The notes below the pieces were generated by a model that saw nothing but the letters and a program-made list of their open reading frames with translations, did not search any database and was not told the DNA's origin. Below are positions 45,754 through 57,650 of a stretch of DNA of 64,000 nt, piece after piece. Origin of the DNA: Nansenia antarctica (Eukaryota > Chordata > Actinopteri > Argentiniformes > Microstomatidae); assembly GCA_963989245.1 (NCBI GenBank), contig OZ022355.1, positions 19,880,761-19,944,760 on the forward strand, written 5' to 3'. The position numbers and the translations under genes were made by a program. How positions within the stretch are numbered: position 1 is the first letter of the stretch; each line of letters opens with the position of its first letter.

Positions 45754-47475
45754 TACCACGCTCTCTCCGTCGATGAGCAGGGGCTGGATCTCAGACTTTT
45801 TCCTCCTGAAGTCTACGATGATTTCCTGGGTCTTTGACTTGTTCAGCAGCAGGTTGTTAACCTTGCACAGCTTGCTCAGTTGCTCTACCTCATCCCTGTA
45901 CGCCGCCTCGTCCCCCCCCGAGATGCATCCCACCACGGTGGTGTCGTCTGCAAACTTTACGATGGAGTTGCTGGGGTGGACGGGGGTGAAGTCGTAGGTG
46001 TAGAGGTTGTAGAGGATGGGGCTTAGCACGCAGCCCTGGGGGGACCCAGTGCTGAGTCTGAGGGCTGTGGAGGTGTGAGGGCCCACCCGCACCCTCTGGG
46101 GGCGGTCGGTCAGGAAGTCCTTGATCCACGCACATATAGAGTGTGATAGACCCAGGTCTAGTAGTTTGGTCACTAGCCTGTCTGGAAGGATGGTGTTGAA
46201 GGCGGAGCTGAAGTCCACAAAGAGCAGTCTCGCGTAGCTGTTTCCCCTCTCCAGGTGGGATAGAGTGGCGTGGAGAGTCGTCGCGATGGCGTCCTCTGTG
46301 GACCTGTGGGCTCTGTAGGCGAACTGGTATGGATCCAGGTTGGGCGGGAGGCGTGTGAGTATGTGGGCCCGGACTAGTTTCTCGAAGCACTTCATGATGA
46401 TTGGTGTGAGTGCCACCGGGCGGTAGTCGTTTAGGCAGCTCACCGTGCTTTTCTTCGGGACCGGGATGATAGTTGAGGTTTTCAGGCAGGGTGGGATGGT
46501 GGCCTGGGACAGGGACTGGTTGAAGATGTTGGTGAAAACCCCGGCCAGCTGGTCGGCGCAGTCCCTCAGCACCCGTCCCAGGACGCCATCCGGCCCCGAG
46601 GCTTTCCTGGGGTCCACCGCCTTCAGCACGCGTCTCACTTCATGCTCTGTGAGGGTGAGGCTGCTGAGAGCTGGAGAGAGTGGTGTTTGTGTTGTGGTTA
46701 CCTCCGTTCGCCCCTCGTCGAACCGGGCGTAGGTGTTCAGCTTTCCCGCCAGCAGGGGGTCGTCCTCTGCGGCTGTGAGCCTGTTGGCTCTGAAGTTTGT
46801 CATGTGCTGAACCCCCTGCCACATCCGCCTGGAGTCGTTGCTCAGGAAGCATTCCTCAATCTTCTCTCTGTGGTCTGCCTTGGCCGCTTTGATTCCGCGC
46901 TTTAGGTTAGCCCTGGTGGTGCTGTACAGCGGTGTGCTCTTCCCTGCGAAGAAGGCGTTGTCCCTCTCGTTGATCAGTTTTTGGACCTTCCCAGTCATCC
47001 ATGGCTTCGTGTTGGGGTAGACCCGGACCCGTTTGTCCACGGTGACTGAGTTGGTGCAGTTCACTATGTGGTTCAGAACCGACGACGTGTACTGTTCCAG
47101 GTCCTCATGCTCATATTCCTGCCATGGGGTGTCATTTAGGCAGATCTGCAGTGGAGCGGACCCTTCTGGCCAGGTTCTGACAGTCTTAGTGGTGATGGGA
47201 GCACTTTTCCCCATGGTAGTGTATGCTGGGATCAGGAGGATTGACACATGGTCAGACATGCCTAGATGAGCTAGCGGACTAGCCTTGTAAGCACGTTTGA
47301 TGTTGGTGTATACCTTGTCCAGTGTTTTTTCTCCTCTTGTTGCACATTTAACATGCTGATAGAACTTGGGTAGTACTGCCTTCAGGTCGACATGATTGAA
47401 ATCTCCTGCTATAATGTGAATTGCCTGTGGATCTGTGCTTTGTTGACCACTGATGACGTCATATAGCTGCGCCAA
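45754..47475 (-). pseudogene. Rex1-like LINE ORF2, endonuclease end and reverse transcriptase
   Basis: An open stretch of about 574 codons. It starts inside the AP-endonuclease domain (IIAGDFNHVDL; SDH motif in LGMSDHVSILL). It then enters the reverse transcriptase: ASGPDGV, CLNDYRPVALTPIIMKCFEK, LFVDFSSAFNTI, STGSPQGCVLSPILYNL and the catalytic FADDTTVV. It breaks off after IDGESVV, where the foldback element begins; the remaining frame to 45535 is read-through into that insert. Upstream endonuclease motifs are missing, so the copy is 5' truncated. It belongs to the jockey/CR1 group (Rex1-like). Confidence 0.92.
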
Positions 47476-47488
47476 TGCTAGGCTACCA

Positions 47489-47765
47489 TTTTACTTTTAC
47501 CTGCTTAATTGATAAAGAAATAATGAAGGAATAGCCCACACTGGCCCATGAAACAGCTTTTGAGTCAATTGTCCAATTACTTTTAGTCCCTTGAAAAAGA
47601 GGGAGCTCCATATTAAAGAGCTGAATTCCTAAACCCTTCCTTCAATTTGGATGTGAATACCCTTGCACTTTAAGCCCATATATTTATTATATAACTGTAA
47701 CTTGAATATGTTTTGGTAAACAGCTAAAATAACCAAAGTTCTGTCTGTACTGTAATACGATGATT
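47489..47765 (-). mobile_element. Tc1/mariner relic, 5' part
   Basis: Minus-strand sequence includes a ttggtaaaca-type terminal region, ttgtccaattactttt-like and tcaattaagcaggtaaaag, which in fish Tc1 elements leads directly into the part found at 39888-40171. The LINE at 40172-47488 split it. Confidence 0.75.
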
Positions 47766-48082
47766 ATCATAATTTTACAAATCTTTATTAACAAGGAAAA
47801 TAATTACATTTGTGGCTTTCTTTTGTTGCTGGTTGCCAGTATCTTGTGATGATTCGCAAGGCATTCTGGGATTTTGCATTAACACTTGTTTGTAATACAT
47901 AACACATGTTTGTAACTCAGTTTAAAGTGTGCATCTGAAAAAAATCCTTTTGAAGGGCCATGTAGCCCTGCCACTTGTCCCTAGCCCTCCATGCCAACAA
48001 GATTTGGGACACCCTACCCCTACACGTGAACGTGCAAAACAGCCTAAATTATAGGGCCACGGGGTGAATTGGGATTGGGCCC
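47766..48082. mobile_element. Fragment of the GGGCCCAATCCC-ended DNA transposon
   Basis: It ends gggtgaattgggattgggccc at 48082, the same terminus as at 57512, and contains cctacccctacacgtgaacg and a tttattaacaagg stretch also seen at about 35480 and 56330. Confidence 0.7.
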
Positions 48083-48101
48083 AAATCACAGAGATGTCGA
48101 T

Positions 48102-48230
48102 TCACACAGGACTAATATTATCACAGGACCTCTGTGTTTGGCGAAATATGGTTGGTAATTTGAGGTGTAATCTTTATTATTATTACAAATGACTAGAGGT
48201 CCCCAGATAATACTAGTCCTGTGAGTCATA
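48102..48230. mobile_element. Small inverted-repeat element
   Basis: The sequence cacaggactaatattatcac near 48102 faces its imperfect complement gataatactagtcctgtgag near 48208-48227. No ORF. From about 48610 to 48896 a LINE/SINE tail follows (gtaaagcgtctttgagtgtc, then (ATT)n at 48855-48894). Nothing else is recognised up to 49448. Confidence 0.6.
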
Positions 48231-48849
48231 TAGCAGACACACATAGATGACAGACAAACAGATGTCCTCATACAAAGTAGGTTTTTAATCAAGTATAATA
48301 TAACAGGACCACACTACAATATACAGCAACAGAGAATAAATCCATATGGTATAAAATATCCCCTGTTCTTACTGTTATGGAAATTAAATCGAGGGACGGA
48401 TGGAAGCCAGTGAGGTCAAACTAATGGGAAAATAAAGTGAGCCTTATGATTACAATACATGATCAGTGATGAACATGATCTGTTCACAATCATATCTAAG
48501 CTGTGCAGCCTGCCGAGGTCCTCCTCACCCCGGCCACAGGTAATAACAGCCTGGCTCAAGGTACATGGACTCATTTGGGATTTGGGATTGTTTTAAAAAA
48601 AATGCCGGTTGAGAGAGGACGCTGGCGTTGCTTGTTCGCCGCTTCTCTGCCCGAAATCTAGGTGGAATTGCAGTATACAGAGTAGATTGTCCTACAAAGA
48701 CACTTAGACTTAGATTTAGTAATCTAAAAATTAATTAGACCCCCCTATACTTTCTTTTATTTCTTTTTTGTTTCTTTTTATTATTACTACCCAATCTTTT
48801 CAGTTTGTAAAGCGTCTTTGAGTGTCTAGAAAAGCTCTATGTAAGTCTC

Positions 48850-48895
<46 letters not shown>

Positions 48896-49448
48896 GCAAT
48901 ACATGGAATGGAAAGAGTGATGTGTTCGATACCATTCTTCATTCCATCCCATTCATTAAAATGAGCCTGTCCTCCGATTTCTACCTCCACCAGCCTCCCC
49001 TGCAGTGCATAGTGTGCTACAATTGCTGATATTGATTATAATGTATGATCATCACGATGTTGATCATGATGTATTATTAGAATGTTGCATTGTTTTAATA
49101 CATACAGCGATTGGTTATAATATATATAGCTATTTGGGACTGTTTTGAAAGAAAGCAATACTTGCATTTCACAGTTGGTCTATTAATTTAAACTTGAGCC
49201 CCACATTAATTCATACAGAAAATTGCCTTCTTGGTTTTGACTTTTAGACCTACTGAAGATTGAAAATATCCGTTGATAAGATAAACTTTTTTCACTACAC
49301 TGACATTGAAGCCTCAGGAGTATGTCAATATAGAAGTGCTGAATTCCACAATCTTCCATTGATGATGATTGGTCACATCTACATTACTGATCTCCATGAC
49401 ATCATCACCAGAGAGTCAGACTGAGCCAATGAGATCAGAGATCAAAGG

Positions 49449-50752
49449 TTACATGAACCTGGTGGTCATGAAAGCCTGAGGGCCAGCGGAGGAGATCATG
49501 GGCTGGGCAGAGATGACAGTAGGCTGGGAGGCCACCACCATAGGCTGGGTCCCTGTCAGCATGGTGGGCTGGGTGTTGATGAGGGTGAAGGTCTGGCTGC
49601 GTCTCTTGATCTCCCGGGCTATCTGGCACCAGGAGCACACGTTGCAGAAGGTGGAGTACACACAGTCCTGGGTCATGTCTCCCTGAGGACAGAAGTCACA
49701 CACATCGGTGTATATATGGTGTCATTTTATCATTAGACCTAATGACACAGCATATGTCATAAATCCTGGTGTCCTGGTATCTTTACACACAATGAATTGC
49801 TTTGAGGTTCCTTAGAAAATGGCAGAGCAAGGATTTCAAATCCAATAATGTTAAGATTGAATTTAATGTAATTACAACGTAATGGCCAGTTTCCAAACAC
49901 ACTTTTTTTGCGTTCTTTGCAACAGCTCACACTTGCAGTCCTTAATAACTAAACGCACTAGGTCTAGTGTGGGTCCAAGTCCAGAGATTAGGTAGTGCTT
50001 TAGAATACCCATACTTGCAGTGAAAGGCCCCATTCATTCACCCACCTGGATGCCATAGCGATTGCGCACCCCCACCCTCATCGCCATGGAAACAGGTGGT
50101 GTGCAGGATGGGATGGCCCCCATCTGCAAGGTAATCCACAACACATCCAGCAGGGGGAGACAGAAGCACTCGCCAAACTCTGAGGCAGTGGTACAGGCAA
50201 AGCAAGGTAAGCACCAATAGGCAAAGCAACCTGTTGAGGCAGAGCGATTCAGGTGCAGGAAAGAGATCTGTTAGGACTGATAGAAGGCTTTTATCTCACT
50301 CTACTTAATTATAAGACAATAAAAGTGATTGTTTTTCATTACCGCCCTCATCTGAATTATTTGGATATGGTTTATTTGCATCTCAAAATAAGTCTACAGT
50401 AACTTGAAACATGTGGTGATAGTTAGGTTGGGTGAAATCTGTACTAAATCTGTACTAACAGAACTTAATGTAAAATGTTGTTTTAAGTTTTGGGGCGTAC
50501 GATATACAAAACCTAAAAGGGTAGCGTAGTTCAAATACAGCACATTAAGAGACAGTTTTAAATAACAAACGGATATGGTACAGGTGTAAACAAATGTGCT
50601 GAGCTGGATGAAACAAACAAATGCAGAGACTCACAGACATGTAAATCATCAAAGCAGCCACAGATGCTGGTGCTCCACTGGTTGGAGTGGACTGCTATCA
50701 GAGCTGGAGGCTGGGGCTGCTGCTGGTTATTGTTAATAATCACATTTGCCAT
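49449..50752 (-). CDS. PLAC8/cornifelin-family protein A, complete coding region
   Basis: PLAC8-domain proteins are small cysteine-rich proteins. Fish have many copies annotated as cornifelin-like or plac8-like, with poorly known roles. Exons on the minus strand: 50635-50752 (ATG 50750-50752), 50046-50230 and 49449-49682 (stop 49449-49451). They have GT-AG borders and phases 1 and 0, giving 178 residues. The core reads NQWSTSICGCFDDLHV, then CFAYWCLPCFACTTASEFGE, CFCLPLLDVLW, MRVGVRNRYGIQ and CVYSTFCNVCSWCQIAREIK. The C-terminal tail carries repeated Q-P-(M/T)-(V/I/L) units (TQPTMLTGTQPMVVASQPTV). A 5' UTR exon probably ends at 51081, and the coding exon begins at 50763. Gene B just upstream has the same structure. 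Confidence 0.9.
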
Positions 50753-52060
50753 GGTTGGAATACCTGAGCCATAAAAACAACAACAACAATGGACAATTTT
50801 CATGACTTTCCTTTCACCCTTCAATGCAAACTTGATATTACATCCCTAGACCTGGAAAAATAGCCCATCCTTCATCTCTAATACACTTTCTTTCTAATCT
50901 TCCATAGAATGACATACGAAATAATCACTGAAGTTTTTCTTCAGAAATAAATGCACATTGTCATTCAAATAAACATGAGCACTGCTCTATCAAACAAATA
51001 GTTTATAATTTCGGCCGATTTCAACAATATCGTGTGATATGCTGCTCTGAGATACAATTTTCAAAACCCATTACACTCACCTGAAGTCATCAAGTCTCCC
51101 TGTGTCCAGGATGGGGATACTGTAGCTCTAGAGCAGGGATGATATTTAGCCTATCATAGAGGAACGGGTCTATCATGCTTGGAATAGTCCCTATTTGCAT
51201 GTGTGTGGTTTGCATAGGACCCATGTCATGGAGGAAGGCCGGGACTCTATGTCTGTACCGTAAATCCTGTATATTTATACTGTAAACACTACTAATAGTA
51301 GATATCTGATTGTATGTTAAGGTTTTATTTGACGATATAAATTACTGCAATACAAGTCCATGTCTTTAATGTACAGCATGAGCATAGACAATCAGTGATG
51401 TAAAGATCATCAAGGTTTTATGTACATGTATGTTAACAATTTCATGTTAACGTTTCACATAGGAGAAAACAATCAAAAGTACATCATACATTATGAAACA
51501 TCAAATAATGAGCATACAATGGACACAGGGAGGTTTATTATACAGTAGTCTACAGGCTACTAACTTTCAGTAAAAATGGCACTTGATTTGCATTATCATG
51601 CTCGTGCTGTTACGTGGATTGGGTCGGATTAAGATCTGGTATCTGTCTGCAGAGGGACTGGGAGGGCTGAGTTGTCTTATCTGTGGCATTAGCAACATTC
51701 CGCGCACCTGCATGCACTGATCCTGGATCAGTCATCAGCTGGCATTTGTCATGCCCTAAACGGATTAGTAATCAAACGCTCAAAACTGAAACCAGTGTTG
51801 GTTTATAATATAACACATGAGTGGGGTTCAGTGATGACAAAGTAATGATGGCATGAGATAAAATACAGTCATTAGAGGACTGAGGGTTCAGTCCATGTTG
51901 AAGCTGGGTACTGTGATTCTATTAACAGGAAGAGGAGTCTGATGATGAGGAAGAAGTCCGTGTCCTGTTGGGGCATTGATGAGGATGATGATGAGGAGCA
52001 GAAAGAGGAGGAGAGGCAGGAATGGGGTCTATACCTTTCCCTACTGTTGATGAGGATGAT

Positions 52061-52219
52061 GATTTTCATGATGATGAAGTTATGATAATGATAGTGATTA
52101 TAAGGAGGAAGATGAGGAGGAGCGAGGAGATTATGATGATGATTTTCATGATGATGAAGTTATGATAATGATAGTGATTATAAGGAGGAAGATGAGGAAG
52201 AGGAGGAGCGAGGAGATTA
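52061..52219. repeat. 80-bp tandem duplication reaching the stop codon of PLAC8-B
   Basis: gattttcatgatgatgaagt occurs at 52061 and 52141, and the following purine-rich sequence is repeated, with a 6-bp insertion in the second copy. The right copy ends with the TTA that is the gene's stop codon; the left copy lies in the 3' UTR. Confidence 0.9.
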
Positions 52220-52914
52220 TGCAGCTCGTGAGTGGATAAGGGTGATGGGTGCTACGCGGGTCTTCATCTCTCTCGACATTTGACACCAGGAGCAGGGCAA
52301 GCAGAAGAAGGTGTAGACACAGTCATCACACATGGTGCCCTGGCAGAGAGAGAGAGAGAGAATTAGAGAGAGAGAGAGTATTCACATTAAAAGTGATCTG
52401 GGATCAGTAAACACATTAATCAGTGACAAAGACTGGAGAAAACATCTAATGAGAATCCATAAGGATGTGAATCGACATCATCAGAATATGAGCAATTTGA
52501 GAGACATAACCTCGAGATCCAAGCTTTCTTGAGACTTGGTAGTCTGGCAACATGAGACTAGAGAGATGTGAACTGATAGACTTGGTAGTCTGGCAACATG
52601 AGACTAGAGAGATGTAAACTGATAGCAGATAGACATTACGTACATCCAAATATCAAAAGATAAAAGGCATAACCCTCTTGGTGATTGTGATCAGTATGTC
52701 CTTACCTCAATGCCATAGCGCTGACGCAAGGACACCCTCATAGAGAGAGAGATGGGAGGGATGCAGCCGAAAACATCTAACAGAGGCAGACACAGACACT
52801 CTCCAGCTTCCCGAGATGTCTTACAAGCAAAGCAGGGAAAGCACCAGAATGCAAGGCAACCTACAAAAGAAAAAAGAAAAAGCACTATGAAAAAAAAAGA
52901 GCGTACTATGAGTG

Positions 52915-52964
<50 letters not shown>

Positions 52965-53083
52965 TAGATACACTCACAATCAGCCAGTTCCTTGGTGCAA
53001 TCACAGATGCCAGAGCTCCACTGGTTTGAGGTATTGGCCTGAATAAATGGCTTAGGTTGCTGGATGACCATCTTGTTAGACAT
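52217..53083 (-). CDS. PLAC8/cornifelin-family protein B, complete coding region
   Basis: Exons on the minus strand: 52978-53083 (ATG 53081-53083), 52706-52860 and 52217-52339 (stop TAA 52217-52219), giving 127 residues. The start MSNKMVIQQPKPFIQ is typical of cornifelin-like fish proteins. The core has NQWSSGICDC, CLAFWCFPCFACKTSREAGE, CLCLPLLDVFG, MRVSLRQRYGIE and CDDCVYTFFCLPCSWCQMSR. An upstream ATG at 53107 lies on the other side of a splice acceptor (exon start 53094), so I use 53083. A 5' UTR exon probably ends at 53474. The last intron's pyrimidine tract is made of CT repeats (52341-52377). The stop codon lies at the edge of an 80-bp tandem duplication (52061-52219). Confidence 0.92.
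52918..52961. repeat. (CA)n in PLAC8-B intron 1
   Basis: About 22 CA units, 16 nt from the exon 1 donor. On the gene's sense strand it is (TG)n. Confidence 0.95.
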
Positions 53084-54773
53084 GGTGACGGATCCTGTGG
53101 AGGACAAGATCAGTTATAACAGAATGTACACCACAGCAACCAAAGCCAAACTTAAAGCTTTATTTGACTACTTCTCATTTGACTGAAGGTAGCATCCACC
53201 AAATCATTCCTCATACAAATGTATTTGGTTATGATAAAGAAGCATGCCATTGAATGTCATCATAACATGTTTGCAGCAATCTGTCTTTATTACATAACGT
53301 GTTCATTTACTATTTGCTGCTATTACCATTACATAGTGCCCTATTTTTCTTCTGTCATATACAATCAATCAATTCATCAAATGTTATTATGTCTTAAGCA
53401 CATTTTTAAAAAGTATTTTCCCAACTGTGCCCTGAATTGTAATAGCTTCGCTCATAGACATGGATTGTCTTACCTTTGTGAGTCTCAGAGAAGAAGAGAA
53501 TGTAGAGAGAATGTCATTGACTGAAACATACACGGAAGTAAGGCATCTTATAGATGGGGCGAGGGAAAGAATGTTTCAGTACACTGGGTGATGCCACTGA
53601 ACCTCTCCCTCACATTAACTGGTCCACCCAGTTTAGCTTGTAGGAATAGCTGGGACTCTCAAACTTTTGACCTTTCTGATAATCCATTAGTCTGCTCTGG
53701 CTCACCACTTTTAGGGAATAGTGAGGCAGAACAATAGTTGGATTGTCCTGAATTTGCAGTCATACAGGATGATGAGGATTGTAGTATCTACTTTTTGTCC
53801 TCCCACATACTTCTGTGACTACTGCTTCTGTGACACTTAAGACAATTGTCCCAGATAAATAACTCTACACACAGAAGATTACCTCATCGTCAAACTATTG
53901 TATGGGCAAAGGTTTTAGACAGTACAGGAAGTTGTGTAATAACATAATATAATAAAATGTAATTTATTAGTAGTAAACTAAACCATGCGAATGCAACTAT
54001 GCAAATGCTATTTGCTTTTTGTGTTTCACATGCCTGATGGCACTCAAGGTACACTCTGATATCTTAGAGTAGTTTACCAGCATAGTACAGAATTCGCTAG
54101 TGTTGTCAAAGTGTGTGAAACAAGTAGCCTTAACTTTAATAGACTAACATTTATGTCAACTGGGATTTAATAGACAAACATTTATTACATTTCTCCAAAA
54201 CATCATATTGGATTAATGTTACAGTAGGATAATAAAGAGTGACTACTAATAAGGCCCTATTGTTTGAAATGCATTTAGCATTTGTTGTTGCTTTTTTGCA
54301 TGCACATTTTTTCCGTTACCAAGCCCTGATAAACTAGTTAATGATGGCAGTGACTGTCAATTCCTGAGTCACTGGCTTCAACAGAATGTCACTCATCATC
54401 ATCATCATCATCCCTCTTTCATCCCTAATCTCTCCATTGAGTGCACACAAGGGTGTAGTACACAGGTGTGACGTAACTTTTTTCAATACTAGTGAGCACA
54501 GGGAAAATATGTTTATTCAAAAAGTGATTATTTAGGCCAATCGACCCCAGAAGCTGGAGGTAGGTAGGTTACATCTGAAAATGGGTACAGACCAAGAATA
54601 GGTGGGGGAGGGAAATGAAGGTGGGCAGAAGGGAGAAGGAGGGTGGATCTGGGGTAAAACACAGTGCAGCATATAGTTGCCCCTAGAAGCTGAACTGAGG
54701 TTTTCTGTTTGCTCTACTAGTGGTCAAAGACAGTGCCCAGAGGCAACTGTTATTTCAGTCTCTCTAGAGGCGT

Positions 54774-54950
54774 CTAAATGTGGTGCGCCCTCTGCAGGGA
54801 AGTCAGAGCAATGTATCTATTGGAGGAGGAGGCGGTGGATAGTTTGGAGTTGGCGTGGGTGGTGGCTCGTCTCTTGAGCTCACGGGAGATCTGGCACCAG
54901 GATAGAGGGTAGCAACAGCAGCCATAGAAACAGTCACTCCACACTCCCCC
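54774..54950 (-). pseudogene. Orphan last exon of a third PLAC8-family gene
   Basis: After an AG at 54951-54952, the minus strand reads GSVWSDCFYGCCCYPLSWCQ ISRELKRR, then a tail to a TAG at 54774-54776 (58 residues plus stop). This is the third-exon segment of the PLAC8 family, with the CxxCSWCQ-like motif altered to YPLSWCQ. I found no matching exon 1 or 2 between 54951 and 62456. It could be a decayed paralogue, or an exon whose partners were removed by the transposons to the right. Confidence 0.75.
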
Positions 54951-54959
54951 CTGATGGAC

Positions 54960-54960
<1 letters not shown>

Positions 54961-55016
<56 letters not shown>
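54961..55016. repeat. (GA)n microsatellite before the orphan exon
   Basis: A 56-bp GA array, so (CT)n on the minus strand, placed like a polypyrimidine tract ahead of the orphan exon's acceptor. No gene is seen in 55017-55880. Confidence 0.95.
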
Positions 55017-55019
<3 letters not shown>

Positions 55020-55880
55020 GAGAGAAAGTGAGTGGGTAACACAGGTCTGAAAACATGTAGGCTCTAAACAGAAACTATGGGCAGAAAAAGCACTGCAATT
55101 AAATGTAAAGGTCTTGAAATGATTTGAGATGCCACCATTTATGTATTCACCACAGAAGGCCTACACATTTGATAAAGTCACTCTCATCATAGCCTACAGT
55201 ACAAGGCATGTAATGTCGTTATATTAGTCTTGAGGTATCCATGTTGCCTTTTGATTTCATCAGAAATTAAAAGTGAGGCTGACAGTGAGCTTGACAGACA
55301 CAGACAGATGTGTTTGCCTCTGTTTGGTGTAAAAGAGCTCTCTCTAGGGACAGAAGTGGTGTACTGCAGGACAGACCCAGTGATCACTCAGACACACAGG
55401 TACAGTACAGGAACCAACCTCACAGGCAGATTATTGATGTCTAACAGGTCAACTCTTAATTAGTACATTTATCAAGACATTCTATCTATGTGAAAACCTG
55501 TAGACACATAAATCTCTGACTAGCTGCTGTAGGAGTTCACACCCTGCCTCTGCAGCCCTACCTCTGCAGCCCACTCCATCTCAGTGGGTCGACACCATTA
55601 TATCTCTTTGGCTGCACTCCAAGAGCTGGTCTCAGGCCAGCGCCAGTTCTCCTTATCTCTCCTTTTTTATATTCATATCTGGGGCTTTCAGCTTGGTGAA
55701 GCCCATTGCCTTGTCCCTGGCATGGTTGTCTGTGTTGTGTTGTCTTACCCACATTTGCCCCTGTCAAGTGCATCGTCAGTGACTGAGTCTGTGGGAGCAG
55801 ATGACTGGCGCCATATTACTGTTTGTTTACTACAACCATCAACACCAACTACCAGGGTCTGTGTACAGTGTCAGCATCCC

Positions 55881-57650
55881 CAATAGGCAGCACTCTCAGG
55901 GGCTGTTTGCAGGACAGAGTTTAATTTAAATCAGGACGAGGCCTAATTCTACTTAAATTAATCTAGAGTGAAAAATTAGGGGTCGGTTTCACAGACAAGG
56001 CTTAAGCCTAATCCTAGAGTAAAAAGCATCTTCAATGGAGATTTTACATTCAAAGTGTGATTTAGGGCAATCCCAATTCACCCCTACGGCTTCGTTTTCA
56101 CCCCTATGGCTTCGTTTTGCGCGTTCACGTTTAGGGTAGGGGTGTCCCAATTCATATTTCATCTAGGGGTAGGGGTAAGGGGGAGGGCTAACTACAGCTT
56201 CGTTTCGAGCGATTTCAGGACCAGACTAGCTTCGAAGCCATACCCCCTGATTCCAGGATGCATTGCGAATCACTACAGAAATGTTATGTCGCTCTATTCA
56301 ATGCAGAAATGTCATTACTTTCTCTGTAATTACTCATTAATAAAGATTTGAAAAAATATGATAACCATCTTATTATCTTAGTTTAATGTCATTACAATGC
56401 ATTATAGACCTTTTCTTTATAACAAGCATAACCAAAAAAATCACTTTTATGTCGAGGTGCTGTGTCTAATGTTTCAGGCTGATTTGTGGACAGTCGCGCA
56501 TTATGACATTATTTCCATGTCTAATGTCTAATGTCTGATGTACTAATGTCATTTCAATGCATTATAGACCTTTTCTTTACAACAAGCATAACAAAAAAAT
56601 CGCTGTTATGCCTGATCACTTCCATTAGACTACTAAAGCAGGACACCGGAGCACTCATATCTGCGCGTTTGTCTCAGGGTGACAGTCCCTGTTCCTCTGC
56701 CCTGGCGTCAGTCCAATGGAATCGTCAAGCACAGCCTTCCCCATAGAAATACATCGGTGCGCGATTAACATTTCAGAGATGTACAATCATGTTTATTTAG
56801 AAATATGGTGTTTGACAGCGGATGATGGTAGACATTTAATGTAAAGTTATCTATCTAAAGTTATCTATCCACAGGCTGATATGTGCATGATAGGCGCAAA
56901 TGTCCCCCCCTTGGTGGTATATGACGCTATAGTTGTATTGCGGCACTTATACCAAAACAACTCGCAATCTAATCCGAGCAGTTGTTATTATGTAATATTA
57001 TCAATGGATGTGCCATTTTTGATGGAGGGCAGTGAGCGGGAGACTCATCAAGGACATGTAGTTAATTAATGCAGTGGACAGCGGCTGTTTCTCCAGCGTT
57101 CCTGTCACATCGGATTTCGGAACATCATAAAATTAACTCTGTAAGTCATGCATTTTTCCATGTTTCCCATTGATGGCATATGACGCCGTAAATGTAACTA
57201 AAGTTCAGCCGCGAAGTTGTTGCACTTTTGTCCTAAATCAGTGCAGACTGGCAAGGTAGGAGCACAGGTTTCATACAGGTTAGAGCGCCGTTATTCTGTC
57301 ATGGTCTGATAATGAAGCATTGTTCTTTTTTGATGACTTGAATGAATTTGATGAATGAATCGCGAGCGTCAATGCTTTTCTACGATACTACTGATGACGT
57401 ATCAGTCTTGAAGGGTTGTCCCATTTCATAGGGGTAGATTTCAACCCCGGCGGCTTGTGGCTCTGTTCGAAAACGAGCCATAGGGGTAGAAAAGGGAATC
57501 GGGATTGGGCCCTAGTCCAGGACTAATTAAATCTGCCTCTCTCCCAAGTCTAATTTAAGGGATGGTTTCCCAGACACAGAGTCCTGGACTAAATCACTCT
57601 GTAAAATCTTTGTTGAAGATGCTTTTTAGTCGAGGAGTAGGTTTAGTCTA
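55881..57650. mobile_element. Fish MITE-type repeat split by a TA-flanked DNA transposon
   Basis: Sequence such as ggtttcacagacaaggctta at 55985 and gtccaggactaattaaatct from 57515 are two halves of one common fish repeat. The joining point is ...gtgattta / tagtccagg. Inside lies the element 56065-57512. Confidence 0.75.
56065..57512. mobile_element. 1,448-bp DNA transposon with GGGC..AATCCC inverted ends
   Basis: The left end is GGGCAATCCCAATTCACCCC and the right end is GGGAATCGGGATTGGGCCC, with TA on both sides (56063-56064, 57513-57514). It contains acccctac-type repeats and several short reading frames, but no transposase I recognise. The superfamily is uncertain. Fragments of the same family are at 47766-48082 and 57651-57845 (the latter inverted). 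Confidence 0.75.

Larger units (their letters stand above)
40172..47488 (-). mobile_element. Rex1-like LINE, split by a foldback element
   Basis: Minus strand: 5' coding part 47475-45754, 3' coding part 41048-40556, then a 3' UTR to a (TTCA)n tail at 40172-40210. The intervening 41049-45753 is a later insertion. The flanks share about CTTTTA (40165-40171 / 47483-47488), a plausible target duplication inside a Tc1 relic. The many short LINE copies elsewhere in the window with the same 3' end are its 5'-truncated relatives. Confidence 0.9.

Noticed and set aside
53084..53107. Upstream ATG for PLAC8-B at 53107
   Set aside because: A splice acceptor at 53095-53096 places that ATG in an intron.
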